DNA from: CAZPGL01 sp964586175
Lineage (GTDB): Bacteria > Actinomycetota > Acidimicrobiia > Acidimicrobiales > MedAcidi-G1
Assembly (NCBI GenBank): GCA_964586175.1
Contig: CAZPGL010000024.1
Coordinates: forward strand, 1-32,156
Reading direction: 5' to 3'
Length of the DNA stretch: 32,156 nt
In this document: positions 14,593 to 22,460 of the stretch, one piece after another
How positions within the stretch are numbered: the stretch's first letter is position 1
Layout: every line of letters starts with the position of its first letter
The notes under the pieces: generated by a model
Databases searched by the model: none
Told to the model about the DNA's origin: nothing
The model's input: the letters and a program-made list of their open reading frames with translations, nothing else
Position numbers and translations under genes: made by a program

Positions 14593-15216
14593 TCAGAAAA
14601 GGGGCGCCGCCTGCTGTCGAGCGAAGCGGCGAGGGAACCGGTCGGCACAGGGTCCGACGGCACGCAGCGCCTGGTACCCCGCCGTACCACTGTGCCAGCG
14701 GGCCGCCGGCGCGAGACCCAAGGCACCGACGCCGTCGGCGGGCCACCGCTCACCGGCGTCATCCGGGGGCTCACTCACCACGAGCAGGCCCCCTGGCCGG
14801 AGCAGCGGTGCCGCACATTCAGCGGTGGGGCCCGGTGGGGCGAAACCACGTGCCGTCACCAATGCCACCGTGCCGCGCAGCGGGCCCCGGCCTACCTCGG
14901 CCGCATCGGCCTCGATGACGGCGACCCGGTCGGCCAACTCCAGGAGGCGCACCGCCCACTCCAGGAATCGGCACCGGCGGGCACCGCGGTCCACGAGATG
15001 CCAGTGACAATCGGTCTGCGCAGCCAACAGCAGCCCGGGAAGGCCGCCACCAGTCCCCAGATCCACCGCTTCGTCGTCCCGACCGGGCGATGCGGCCGCC
15101 TCCGGTCCACAACCAAGGAAGCCCGCGCTGTGCTCGGGCCCCTCGTGTGCCGCCGCCGGGGTCAGATAACCCTCAGCGACCGCTGCGTCGAGCACCTGCC
15201 TGACGCGTCCATCCAT
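14593..15216 (-). CDS. rsmG: 16S rRNA (guanine-527-N7)-methyltransferase
   Basis: RsmG (GidB) methylates G527 of 16S rRNA with S-adenosylmethionine; its loss gives low-level streptomycin resistance in other bacteria. The 207-residue protein has the SAM-binding VDLGTGGGLPGLLLA near 51-65, the HLVDRGARRCRFLEWAV block, the VTARGFAPP motif near 120 and the C-terminal RFPRRFARQQAAPLF that matches the conserved P-R-R-x-G-x-P-x-K-x-P-L end in position. The usual RA-R in the VTARA motif is ARG here. It is encoded 22 bases after jag and before parA, the standard order. Confidence 0.93.
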   Translation of the reverse strand: MDGRVRQVLDAAVAEGYLTPAAAHEGPEHSAGFLGCGPEAAASPGRDDEAVDLGTGGGLPGLLLAAQTDCHWHLVDRGARRCRFLEWAVRLLELADRVAVIEADAAEVGRGPLRGTVALVTARGFAPPGPTAECAAPLLRPGGLLVVSEPPDDAGERWPADGVGALGLAPAARWHSGTAGYQALRAVGPCADRFPRRFARQQAAPLF

Positions 15217-15238
15217 CTCGTTGGCCCTAGGGCCCGGG

Positions 15239-16138
15239 TCAGCCGGCGGTGGGCCGGATGATCACCCGCCGGTCCGTGTCGGAGCCCTCAGAGGTGGTCT
15301 CGACGCCTTCGATCTCCCCGACGGCGTCGTGGACGGCCTTGCGGTCGGCGGAACCCATCGGCTCAAGCGCCCTGGCCCGACCATCGGCCAGCACAGCCTC
15401 GGCCTGGGTCCGAGCGAAATCCTCGAGGAACGAGCGGCGACGCGCCCGGTAGCCGCCGATGTCGACGGTCAACGAACCGCTGGCCGCGCCATCGGACTTG
15501 CGTTGGATCAGGGTGCGGGACAGTTCGGTGATGGCCCGTACCGTCTCGCCCTGCGGCCCGATGGCCAGACCGAGGTTCAGGCCCTGAGCCTCAACGGTCA
15601 GGCGGTCCTCGTCGATCGTGCTCTGGACACGGGCCTCGAGGCCCATGCGGTCGAGTAGGCCGCCGACGAACTCTTCGGTGATGCCGGCCTGGGTCGGCAG
15701 ATCCATCTTCTCCACGTCGCTTTGCTCCTTGCTCTCCCTGCCCCGTCGGGGCTCCGACGGCTGGCTCTGACGGCCACCGTTTCGATCATTGGCCTGTCCG
15801 CCCTGCTTGGCCTGTCCGCCCTGCTTGGCCTGTCCGCCCTGCTTGGCCTGCTTGGCCTGCTGGTCGGCACCCTTCGAGCTGCGCCCTCCCTGACGGTCAC
15901 TCCGGCCACGGCCGCTTCGGCGGTCACGGTTCCGGTCCCGGCGTTCGGTCTTGGGACGGGGGCTGGTCGGGCGCACCCGGGCCCGCAGGCGAGCTTCCGT
16001 GCGCTTCAGGCCGAACATCGACTTGGACGCCTCAGCCAGTACCTCGAATTCCAGGTCGTCCTCGGCCACACCCAGGCGGTCCAGAGCAACATCCTTCGCG
16101 TCGTTGATGCTGACGCCGGTGGTTTCGATCCACTCCAC
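15239..16138 (-). CDS. jag: RNA-binding protein Jag/KhpB (EloR)
   Basis: The 299-residue protein has an N-terminal Jag domain (about 1-55, VSINDAKDVALDRLG and KSMFGLKR), a long basic, glutamine- and glycine-rich linker (about 58-145) containing tandem KQGGQA repeats, a KH domain with the GXXG loop LAIGPQGETV near 195-205, and an R3H domain (about 240-285, LEPMGSADRKAVHDAV). Jag/KhpB binds RNA and, in Firmicutes, controls cell elongation and division. It follows yidC by three bases, the standard order. The linker is longer and more repetitive than in most relatives. Confidence 0.93.
   Translation of the reverse strand: MEWIETTGVSINDAKDVALDRLGVAEDDLEFEVLAEASKSMFGLKRTEARLRARVRPTSPRPKTERRDRNRDRRSGRGRSDRQGGRSSKGADQQAKQAKQGGQAKQGGQAKQGGQANDRNGGRQSQPSEPRRGRESKEQSDVEKMDLPTQAGITEEFVGGLLDRMGLEARVQSTIDEDRLTVEAQGLNLGLAIGPQGETVRAITELSRTLIQRKSDGAASGSLTVDIGGYRARRRSFLEDFARTQAEAVLADGRARALEPMGSADRKAVHDAVGEIEGVETTSEGSDTDRRVIIRPTAG
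15789..15860 (-). repeat. Short tandem repeat in the jag linker
   Basis: Three perfect 18-base units (TTGGCCTGTCCGCCCTGC on the plus strand; 15789-15806, 15807-15824, 15825-15842) are followed by two 9-base half-units TTGGCCTGC (15843-15851, 15852-15860). The array is in frame and encodes repeats of K-Q-G-G-Q-A followed by KQAKQA-type half repeats. Its perfection at the DNA level suggests recent slippage. Confidence 0.9.
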
Positions 16139-16141
16139 GGG

Positions 16142-17359
16142 TCACTTCCTCTTCTTTTTCTTGCGCGACGAGCCCCCCGGCCGGGATGTGCCCGGAGGAG
16201 TGGTCCGACCCCCGCCCTTGCGGGCGGCCGGCGGTCGCTGGTCAGTGGGTTCGTTCGGGGTGCCGGTGGCCCGGCGGCCGAACAGGCCGCGGCGGGACTC
16301 CTTGACGGGACCTTTGCCTCGGGCCTTCGATGCGGGCGGCGTCTGCCGCTCGCTCGTGCTTTTCTGAGAATCATTCCTGTTTTCGCCTGCAGTGGTGCGG
16401 CGGCTGCGTGCCGAACCCTGGCCTCCGGCCTGACGCGGGCCCTGCTCCTGGCTGCCGGAGCCACCCTTCGAGTTCTTGCCGGTCTGGGGCTTCTTCGCCG
16501 GTTTCTCAGGCTTTTCGGCCTTGAGTGGCTCGGGGATCACCACCGCCGGGGCTTCCTGCCCGGGCCCGTACAGGGTCCGGGTGATGTAGGACTGCTGGGC
16601 GATGCGGTACAGGTTGGAGGCCACGAAGTACACGACCAGCGCCGCATCCAGCGAAAATGAGATCACCGGCAGGAAGAACGGCATGACCTTCATGATCATC
16701 TGCTGCTGTGGGTTGATCGACTGATCGGGGTTCCGGCCGCGGATCTGGCGCTGCTGGTACCACGAGCTGACGAACACCACCAGGATCAGGAGGACGTAGG
16801 GAAGGGCCGCACCCGTGGACTCGCTGAGTGCCCGGCTGGCCGACCGGGACAGATCGATCCCGAACGACACCATCTCGGTCTCGCCACTGAGATCCTTGAA
16901 AAGTTGGGAATCAGCGGCGATGTAGTCGGGGTAGAACGGCGACTTCACCCCGGGTACACCGGCAACCGCAGCGCCATCGGCCATCCGCCCAGCCGCCCAG
17001 CCCACACCGTCGCCCACGTCGGACAGGCGCCGGGTCAGGCCCCGCAGCACGTTGTACAACACGATGAACACCGGTGCCTGGATGAACAGCGGGAGGCACC
17101 CGCCCATCGGGTTGATGCCGTTGGCCTGGTAAAAGGCCATCATCTCCTTGTTCATCCGGTCCCGGTCGTTCTTGTACCGGGTCTGGATCTTCTTCATCTC
17201 CGGCTGGAGACGCTGCATCTTGATCATCGACCGCGTGCCCTTGAGGGTCAGCGGGGTGACGATGATCATCACCACGAGGGTGAGCAGCACGATGCTCAGC
17301 CCGTACGACGGGACCAGCCCGTAGAACCAGGCCAGCAGTTTGGCGATCAGGTCGAACAT
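16142..17359 (-). CDS. yidC: Membrane protein insertase YidC
   Basis: YidC inserts and folds inner-membrane proteins, alone or with SecYEG. The 405-residue protein starts with a membrane helix (about 14-36, SIVLLTLVVMIIVTPL), then the cytoplasmic coiled hairpin MQRLQPEMKKIQTRYKNDRDRMNKEM, a second helix GCLPLFIQAPVFIVLYNVL near 92-110, and further helices near 185-205 and 230-255. The hydrophilic-groove arginine is expected in helix one (R43 in GTRSM). The last 130 residues are a long, disordered, very basic tail (ending GGSSRKKKKRK) that could bind ribosomes. It abuts yidD with no gap. Confidence 0.96.
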   Translation of the reverse strand: MFDLIAKLLAWFYGLVPSYGLSIVLLTLVVMIIVTPLTLKGTRSMIKMQRLQPEMKKIQTRYKNDRDRMNKEMMAFYQANGINPMGGCLPLFIQAPVFIVLYNVLRGLTRRLSDVGDGVGWAAGRMADGAAVAGVPGVKSPFYPDYIAADSQLFKDLSGETEMVSFGIDLSRSASRALSESTGAALPYVLLILVVFVSSWYQQRQIRGRNPDQSINPQQQMIMKVMPFFLPVISFSLDAALVVYFVASNLYRIAQQSYITRTLYGPGQEAPAVVIPEPLKAEKPEKPAKKPQTGKNSKGGSGSQEQGPRQAGGQGSARSRRTTAGENRNDSQKSTSERQTPPASKARGKGPVKESRRGLFGRRATGTPNEPTDQRPPAARKGGGRTTPPGTSRPGGSSRKKKKRK

Positions 17360-17650
17360 CTAGCGGGCCTCTTCGGTGGGTCGGGCGACAACGGGTGAAC
17401 GGGAGCCGGTGAGGGGCACCGGATCCCACCCATGGCCGCCCCATGGGTGACAGCGGCACAGTCGTCCCATGATGAGACGGGTCCCACGGCCGGCTCCATG
17501 CTGCTCGAGGGCGTCGAGGGCGTAGTTCGAACAGGTGGGGACGAATCGGCACGGGGTCGGACGACCGGCAGCCAAGCGCTGGTAGCCACGGACCGCACCA
17601 TGCAGAATCCGGGTCAAAACACCCAGTTCAGAAGTAGTTTTTCGGTTCAT
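17360..17650 (-). CDS. yidD: Membrane protein insertion efficiency factor YidD
   Basis: YidD is a small, inner-face membrane-associated protein that helps YidC. The 96-residue protein has the family core: GAVRGYQRLAAGRPTPCRFVPTCSNYALDALEQHG (about 18-52) and RLCRCHPWGGHGWDPVP (about 62-79), with its conserved cysteines. Its ATG overlaps the rnpA stop in ATGA and its stop touches the yidC start codon, so the group is probably translated in a coupled way. The first 14 codons are AT-rich compared with the rest. Confidence 0.96.
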   Translation of the reverse strand: MNRKTTSELGVLTRILHGAVRGYQRLAAGRPTPCRFVPTCSNYALDALEQHGAGRGTRLIMGRLCRCHPWGGHGWDPVPLTGSRSPVVARPTEEAR

Positions 17651-17988
17651 CGGGTGCCGCCCAACTCGTCGACGATCTCAGTCGTCAACCGGTGCATGGC
17701 TGCGAAATCGACATCGGCGGCACCGGGCATCACCCGGATCAGGTAGTCACCTGATGGCAGGCCGACGGGCCTGCGGGCCAGATCGTTCATGACGGCACGC
17801 AGCCGGCGGCGGATGCGGTTGCGGACCACCGCGTTGCCGACCGGTCGGCCGATGGCGTACGCCACACGCACGACGCCCGGCGTGGCGTCCACGGCCCGGA
17901 ACCGGACCTGGAACGGACCACGACGGACGCTACGTCCTGCACGTCGAAGGGCATCGAAATCGCCCCGGAGTCCAAGTCGACCGATCAA
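17647..17988 (-). CDS. rnpA: Ribonuclease P protein component
   Basis: RnpA is the protein subunit of RNase P, which trims tRNA 5' leaders. With the TTG at 17988 the protein has 113 residues, the usual length, and shows LRGDFDALRRAGRSVRRGPF, RVAYAIGRPVGNAVVRNRIRRRLRAV (the RNR motif) and GDYLIRVMPGA in order. The TTG overlaps the rpmH stop codon in TTGA. The reading frame stays open upstream through all of rpmH, so a longer product starting near 18150 cannot be ruled out (compare the rpmH/rnpA overlap known in Thermus). The stop overlaps yidD in ATGA. Confidence 0.93.
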   Translation of the reverse strand: MIGRLGLRGDFDALRRAGRSVRRGPFQVRFRAVDATPGVVRVAYAIGRPVGNAVVRNRIRRRLRAVMNDLARRPVGLPSGDYLIRVMPGAADVDFAAMHRLTTEIVDELGGTR

Positions 17989-18119
17989 GCGCTCAGGCGG
18001 GTTCGACCCTTCCGGCGTCGTGACTTGATGATGGCCCGACCCGCACGGGTGGACATGCGGTGCCGGAAGCCGTGCTTGCGGGCCCGCTTCCGGGTGTTGG
18101 GCTGGAACGTGCGCTTCAT
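17985..18119 (-). CDS. rpmH: 50S ribosomal protein L34
   Basis: The 44-residue basic protein begins MKRTFQPNTRKRARKHGF and ends RKGRTRLSA, the textbook L34 sequence. It is part of the large ribosomal subunit. An AGGAG ribosome-binding site (reverse complement of 18127-18131) precedes the ATG. It is the first gene of the rpmH-rnpA-yidD-yidC-jag-rsmG-parA-parB series that runs away from dnaA. Confidence 0.98.
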   Translation of the reverse strand: MKRTFQPNTRKRARKHGFRHRMSTRAGRAIIKSRRRKGRTRLSA

Positions 18120-18257
18120 CTCGGATCTCCTGGCGCACAGCGGGTGTCATGAAGAGGAAGGAGCACCCGGCGTGCAGTCGATTTGGTTGGCCACCACCGC
18201 AGTGCCGTCCCGAAGTGGAGACGACCGACGCCCGGGCAGCCGCGAGACGTCGCCACG

Positions 18258-18287
18258 AGGCTACGGCCGCGCGCCCCCGCGCGCCAA
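18258..18287 (-). promoter_or_regulatory. Candidate rpmH promoter
   Basis: On the minus strand TTGGCG (18282-18287) and TAGCCT (18258-18263) are separated by 18 bases and would start transcription about 130 bases before rpmH. The spacer contains a GCGCGC-CCCC-GCGCGC inverted repeat (18269-18284), which may be chance in such GC-rich DNA. Confidence 0.35.
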
Positions 18288-18344
18288 CCGTCGCGTGCGT
18301 ATGCCGACGATCGATCTCATCGGCGCGGGCGGACGTCGGAGAAG

Positions 18345-18363
18345 TTTTCCACAATTGTCCACA
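18345..18363 (+). promoter_or_regulatory. DnaA boxes in the rpmH-dnaA gap
   Basis: TTTTCCACA (18345-18353, one mismatch) and TTGTCCACA (18355-18363, perfect match to the actinobacterial DnaA box) lie side by side in the same direction. The 483-base gap 18120-18602 holds these boxes, a second cluster next to dnaA and the promoters of rpmH and dnaA, but no gene. Confidence 0.85.
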
Positions 18364-18487
18364 GGCTCAGTGGATGAGCGATGCACCGTCGATGCGGCAC
18401 GTTGCCCTTCCCCGCCAACGCTCCCTCCACTCACCCCCTGGCGCGAAACCCGGCATGAGCAGGTCGTTCCACGCGCGATATCCGCCC

Positions 18488-18518
18488 TTGCGCGGACCGT
18501 CCCTCCGGGTGCTACGTT
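18488..18518 (+). promoter_or_regulatory. Candidate dnaA promoter
   Basis: TTGCGC (18488-18493) and TACGTT (18513-18518) with a 19-base spacer would start a transcript near 18525, about 105 bases before the TTG start of dnaA. Downstream DnaA boxes at 18579-18610 would let DnaA repress its own gene. Confidence 0.35.
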
Positions 18519-18578
18519 GCCCGGCCCACACGAGGGGCGGAGAGGGCCTCCATCGGGGTTCGACCCCATGGGCGCCCC

Positions 18579-18610
18579 CTTTCCACAACTGATTCCACAC
18601 CTGTGGACAA
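18579..18610. promoter_or_regulatory. DnaA-box cluster at the dnaA 5' end
   Basis: CTTTCCACA (18579-18587, near match), GATTCCACA (18591-18599, weak) and TGTGGACAA (18602-18610, perfect box on the minus strand) are packed together. The last two face each other and form a CCACA-CC-TGTGG inverted repeat. The upstream GTG start candidate of dnaA (18603) falls inside the perfect box. Confidence 0.8.
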
Positions 18611-18629
18611 CACGGAACGGAGTAGGGCG

Positions 18630-20063
18630 TTGATAGATGCGGAGCAATTGTGGGGGAGTTGTTCGGAGGCGATCAGGGCTCAGGTCTCCGACGTGGTCTG
18701 GCAGATGACCTTCAACTCGGCCGAAGCGGTCGCCGTCACCGACGACGAGTTGGTGCTCACCGTACCGAGCACCGTCGTCCGCGACCGGATCGAGGGCCGA
18801 TACGCCCAACTGGTGGACGACGCGGTCGCCGAAGTGTCCGATGACCAACTGGTACTCCGCATCGAGGTCCGTACCGATGACGAGTTGTTGACCGGGCACG
18901 TGGCCGACGAGCTCGACTTCGGGGGCGCGCTCGCCGGGTCCGACACCGTCGAACCGGCCAACGAGACGATCCTCCCATCACCGTCGGACACTCCGGCCGC
19001 GACCACCGGCCGCGCCGGTGTCGACTCGGCCGAACCGTTCAGCGTCCGCCTCACGTTCGAGGACTTCATCGTCGGCTCGTCGAACCGGTTTGCCACCGCA
19101 GCGGCCCAAGCGGTGGCCGGCACCCCAGGTCGCAGCTACAACCCACTGTTCATCTACGGCGACGCCGGGCTGGGCAAGACCCACCTGCTGCACGCCATCG
19201 CCAACTACGTCCGCGATCACTACCCGAACCACCGGGTGCGTTATGTGTCCTCCGAAGTGTTCATGAACCGGTTCGTGGAGGCGATCCGCAACAAGACCCT
19301 CCCCGAGTTCAAACAGCACTACCGGGAGATCGACGTTCTCCTCGTCGACGACATCCAGTTCATGGAGGGCAAGCAGGGGCTCCAGGAGGAGTTCTTCCAC
19401 ACCTTCAACAGCCTCCACCAGGCTGGCGGCCAGATCGTCCTGTCGAGTGACCGATCGCCCGATGCCATTCCAACCCTCGAGGACCGGCTCAAGAGCCGCT
19501 TCAAAATGGGCCTGATCACCGATATCCAGCCGCCTGACATCGAGACCCGGTTGGCCATCCTCCGTAAGAAGTCCGAGGACGCCCCGTCGAACGTGCAGAT
19601 CCCCGACGATGTGCTGTTGTTCATCGCCCAGAACGTCACCGACAACATCCGCGAGTTGGAGGGCGCCCTCACCCGGGTTACCGCGTTCGCCAGCCTCGAC
19701 CAGGTGCCGTTGACCGAAGAGTTGGCCCGGTCGGTCCTCGCTGACCTGATCGGCACCAATCAGCCCCGCCCCATCACCCCTGAGGTGATCCTGGCCCGCA
19801 CCTCCGAGATGTACGGGTTCAGCTACGACGATCTGATCGGTGGTAGCCGTCGTCGCCCCCTCGTCACGGCACGGCAGATCGCCATGTACGTGTTCCGCGA
19901 TCTCACCGAGTTGAGCTACCCGGCCATCGCCAAGGAGTTCGGCGGCCGCGACCACACCACGGTGATCCACGCCGTCGACAAGATCAGCCGGTTGATGGCG
20001 GAACGGCGCGAGATCTACGACCAGGTCACGGCACTGACCGCGGCGATCAAGACCGGGGACTGA
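18630..20063 (+). CDS. dnaA: Chromosomal replication initiator DnaA
   Basis: DnaA binds DnaA boxes at oriC, melts the origin with ATP and recruits the helicase. The protein (477 residues from TTG) has the N-terminal interaction domain, a short linker, the AAA+ domain with Walker A GDAGLGKTH near 177, Walker B LLVDDIQF, sensor LSSDRSPD and the arginine-finger region RLKSRFKMG, and the C-terminal DNA-binding domain with GGRDHTTVIHAVDKI near 440. The TTG at 18630 is chosen because GGAG (18619-18622) lies seven bases upstream; an in-frame GTG at 18603 would add nine residues but lies inside a DnaA box and has no ribosome-binding site. The linker (domain II) is short. Confidence 0.97.
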   Translation: MIDAEQLWGSCSEAIRAQVSDVVWQMTFNSAEAVAVTDDELVLTVPSTVVRDRIEGRYAQLVDDAVAEVSDDQLVLRIEVRTDDELLTGHVADELDFGGALAGSDTVEPANETILPSPSDTPAATTGRAGVDSAEPFSVRLTFEDFIVGSSNRFATAAAQAVAGTPGRSYNPLFIYGDAGLGKTHLLHAIANYVRDHYPNHRVRYVSSEVFMNRFVEAIRNKTLPEFKQHYREIDVLLVDDIQFMEGKQGLQEEFFHTFNSLHQAGGQIVLSSDRSPDAIPTLEDRLKSRFKMGLITDIQPPDIETRLAILRKKSEDAPSNVQIPDDVLLFIAQNVTDNIRELEGALTRVTAFASLDQVPLTEELARSVLADLIGTNQPRPITPEVILARTSEMYGFSYDDLIGGSRRRPLVTARQIAMYVFRDLTELSYPAIAKEFGGRDHTTVIHAVDKISRLMAERREIYDQVTALTAAIKTGD

Positions 20064-20263
20064 CCGGTGGACCGGTTGTGGACAACCATCGGAACACCCA
20101 CAGCACCTCGGCCCCGGCCAGATCGGGTTGGGGACGACGGTGGACGGCGGGTGGATTTCGAAACTCAGGGCGACCTGCGACAATGACCGCTCATCCACAA
20201 TCCACAACGCCTACTGTCCTCACTACCTGATCTACCCACCTTCGAACCGAAAGTGATCTGCCT
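20064..20263. other. Probable oriC: dnaA-dnaN intergenic region
   Basis: This 200-base gap contains a perfect DnaA box TGTGGACAA (20077-20085, minus orientation), TCATCCACA (20191-20199, fits the degenerate actinobacterial box) and a weaker CAATCCACA (20198-20206). The right half, about 20155-20263, is only about half GC in a genome near 70 percent and could be the unwinding element. Mycobacterial and Streptomyces origins lie in the same gap. The box count is low, so the rpmH-dnaA region may also take part. TACTGT at 20212-20217 is a possible dnaN -10 box. Confidence 0.65.
20077..20085 (-). promoter_or_regulatory. Perfect DnaA box
   Basis: TGTGGACAA is the reverse complement of TTGTCCACA and lies 14 bases after the dnaA stop codon, next to an ACCGGT-GG-ACCGGT repeat at 20063-20076. 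Confidence 0.85.
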
Positions 20264-21358
20264 GTGAAGTTTCGCTGCGAACGAGATGTCCTGGACCGGG
20301 CGTTCTCCATCGCCGGCCGTGCGGTTTCGGCTCGAGGTGCACCACACCAGGTCCTGGCCGGTCTGCGTCTCAGCCTGACCGGTGACGTATTGAACGTCAC
20401 GGGCAGTGATCTGGATCTGACCATCGACGTACAGGTCGATGTGGGAGGTCAGGAGGACGGCGTCACGGTCCTGCCGGCCAAACTGGCCAGCGACATCGTG
20501 CGAGCGCTCGACAGCGGCCAGGTCGAGGTCGCAGTCGACGACGACGGTGCCCGGGTCGCCGCCGGAAGGTCTGACTTCAGCCTGCGGACCATGTCCGCCG
20601 AGGAGTTTCCCCGTCTCGAGGCATCGGTCGGTGACTCGGTCACCCTCGACGCGGCCGGTGTTGCTGCCGCCCTCGACCAGGTGGTCACCGCCGCCAGCGG
20701 CGACGACTCGCGTCCGATCCTCACCGGTGTCCTGCTGGCCGCGGAGAATGACGGCCTCCGGTTCGTCGCCACCGACTCCTACCGCCTGGCGGTACGCGAC
20801 CTTCCCGGTACGGAGATCCTGGGCGGTGACCAGACGGTGCTGGTGCCGTCCCGGGCCCTCGAGGCCCTGGGGAAGCTGCTCGCTGACGCCGAGGACCTGA
20901 CCGTGTCGTTGGGCGACCGCGAAGCCATGTTCGAGGTGGACGGCGTCCGGATCGTGACCCGTCTCATCGAAGGCGAGTTCCCGAACTACCGGGGCCTGAT
21001 CCCTGACGACCACCCGAACAGCCTGGTCGTCGAGCGGGCCGCCCTGGTCGACGCGCTTCGCCGGGTTCGGCTGCTCGCCCAGGAGAACACACCGGTGCGG
21101 CTGTCGATGTCCGCCGACGGCCTCGAGTTGATCGCCATCACCCAGGATGTCGGCCAGGCCCGGGAGACCATCGACGCCGAGTACACCGGCGAGGATCTGA
21201 CAGTGGCATTCAACCCGGGATACTTCCTCGACGGCCTCGAGGTGTCGCCGGGGACATCGGTCCGGCTGGAGACCATCGACGCGTTGCGCCCGGCGGTGGT
21301 GCGAGGTGTCGACGACGACCAGTTCCTGTACCTGCTGATGCCGGTTCGCGTGACCTGA
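20264..21358 (+). CDS. dnaN: DNA polymerase III sliding clamp (beta subunit)
   Basis: The beta clamp is a ring dimer that tethers polymerase III to DNA. The 364-residue protein has the family's length and the three repeated clamp domains; recognisable segments are MKFRCERDVLDRAFSIAGRA at the start, TMSAEEFPRLE near 110, FVATDSYRLAVRD near 167, LIEGEFPNYRGLIP near 235 and the C-terminal YLLMPVRV, where the last residues help form the peptide-binding pocket. The start is GTG. It is 16 bases upstream of recF. Confidence 0.97.
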   Translation: MKFRCERDVLDRAFSIAGRAVSARGAPHQVLAGLRLSLTGDVLNVTGSDLDLTIDVQVDVGGQEDGVTVLPAKLASDIVRALDSGQVEVAVDDDGARVAAGRSDFSLRTMSAEEFPRLEASVGDSVTLDAAGVAAALDQVVTAASGDDSRPILTGVLLAAENDGLRFVATDSYRLAVRDLPGTEILGGDQTVLVPSRALEALGKLLADAEDLTVSLGDREAMFEVDGVRIVTRLIEGEFPNYRGLIPDDHPNSLVVERAALVDALRRVRLLAQENTPVRLSMSADGLELIAITQDVGQARETIDAEYTGEDLTVAFNPGYFLDGLEVSPGTSVRLETIDALRPAVVRGVDDDQFLYLLMPVRVT

Positions 21359-21374
21359 TCCGTCTGGTTGCGAC

Positions 21375-22460
21375 ATGCCGGTCCGTCGGCTCTGGCTCGA
21401 GAACTACCGCAACCACGAATCACTCGACCTATCCCTTCCCGACGGGATCACGGCGATCGTCGGGGAGAACGGTGCCGGCAAGACGAGCGTGCTGGAGGGC
21501 CTGGCCTGGCTGTCCAGCGGTTCGTCCTTCCGGGGCGTGCCCACCGAGGCGCTGATCCGGCACGGCACCGAGCGGGCGGTGGTCCGTGCTGAGGTTACCG
21601 ACGGGTCCCGGACGGTGCTGCTCGAAGCCGAGTTGACGACGGTCGGACGCAACCGGATCCAAGTGAACCGCAACCCGGTGGGTCGGCTCCGGGAGCTCCT
21701 CGGCCATTTCCGAGCCACCGTGTTCGCCCCCGACGACCTGTTCCTTGTCAAGGGCGGCCCGGCGCTACGCCGCGGGTATCTCGACGACCTGCTGGTTGCG
21801 ATGCACCCCCGACACCACGAACTCCGGACCGACCTCGACCGGATCCTGCGACAGCGCAACACCCTGCTCAAGCAGGCCCGGGGGCAGGCCACCATGGAGA
21901 TCGCGGCGACCCTCGACGTCTGGGACGCCAAGCTGACCGCTGTCGGTGAGGATCTGGTCCGGGCCCGGCGGTCCCTCATCACGGAGCTGGCACCGGTGTT
22001 CGCCGAGGTGCTGTGCGCCCTGACCGGTCGAACAGCCCGGGTCTCGCTGCGGTACATGGCCGACTGGGATGAGGCCGGCGGGCTGGCCGAAGCGTTGGCG
22101 GCCTCCCGGGACGACGACCTCCGCCGGGGCGTCACGACGACGGGTCCCCACCGGGACGAGGTCGAGATCCGGCTTGCCGGCCTCCCGGCCCGCATCCAGG
22201 CGTCGCAGGGTGAACAGCGGTCCCTGGCCCTCGCCCTGCGTCTGGCCGGCCATCGCGTGGTCGGCGACCGCACCGGAACCGAGCCGGTGATCCTGCTCGA
22301 CGACGTGTTCTCCGAGTTGGACACCGACCGGGCCACCGCGCTCGTCGAACTCCTGCCCGACTGCCAGACGCTGCTCACCTCGGCCGGGGTGTTGCCGGCC
22401 GGTGTCCAGACCCCGAACGTGGTCAGGATCTCCGCTGGCCGGGTGGCGGACCCAGAATGA
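21375..22460 (+). CDS. recF: DNA replication and repair protein RecF
   Basis: RecF is an SMC-like ATPase that loads RecA at gaps with RecO and RecR. The 361-residue protein opens with RLWLENYRNHESLDL, Walker A GENGAGKTS at 30-38, the FRATVFAPDDLFLVKGGPALRR block near 110-130, the TTTGPHRDEVEI region near 255, the ABC-type signature ASQGEQRSLALALRLA near 277 and Walker B VILLDDVFSELD near 310. Its stop overlaps the next start in ATGA, so it is coupled to the DUF721 gene. Confidence 0.97.
   Translation: MPVRRLWLENYRNHESLDLSLPDGITAIVGENGAGKTSVLEGLAWLSSGSSFRGVPTEALIRHGTERAVVRAEVTDGSRTVLLEAELTTVGRNRIQVNRNPVGRLRELLGHFRATVFAPDDLFLVKGGPALRRGYLDDLLVAMHPRHHELRTDLDRILRQRNTLLKQARGQATMEIAATLDVWDAKLTAVGEDLVRARRSLITELAPVFAEVLCALTGRTARVSLRYMADWDEAGGLAEALAASRDDDLRRGVTTTGPHRDEVEIRLAGLPARIQASQGEQRSLALALRLAGHRVVGDRTGTEPVILLDDVFSELDTDRATALVELLPDCQTLLTSAGVLPAGVQTPNVVRISAGRVADPE

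Noticed and set aside
14846..14860. CCACGTG within rsmG as a second parS.
   Set aside because: The flanks (AAACCACGTGCCGT) lack the right arm of the parS palindrome.
15789..15860. Tandem repeat as a possible CRISPR array.
   Set aside because: Units are directly joined without spacers and encode in-frame linker residues of Jag.
18978..20207. Minus-strand open frame (409 codons) across dnaA.
   Set aside because: It is antisense to dnaA and mirrors its codon pattern; no ribosome-binding site or family match.
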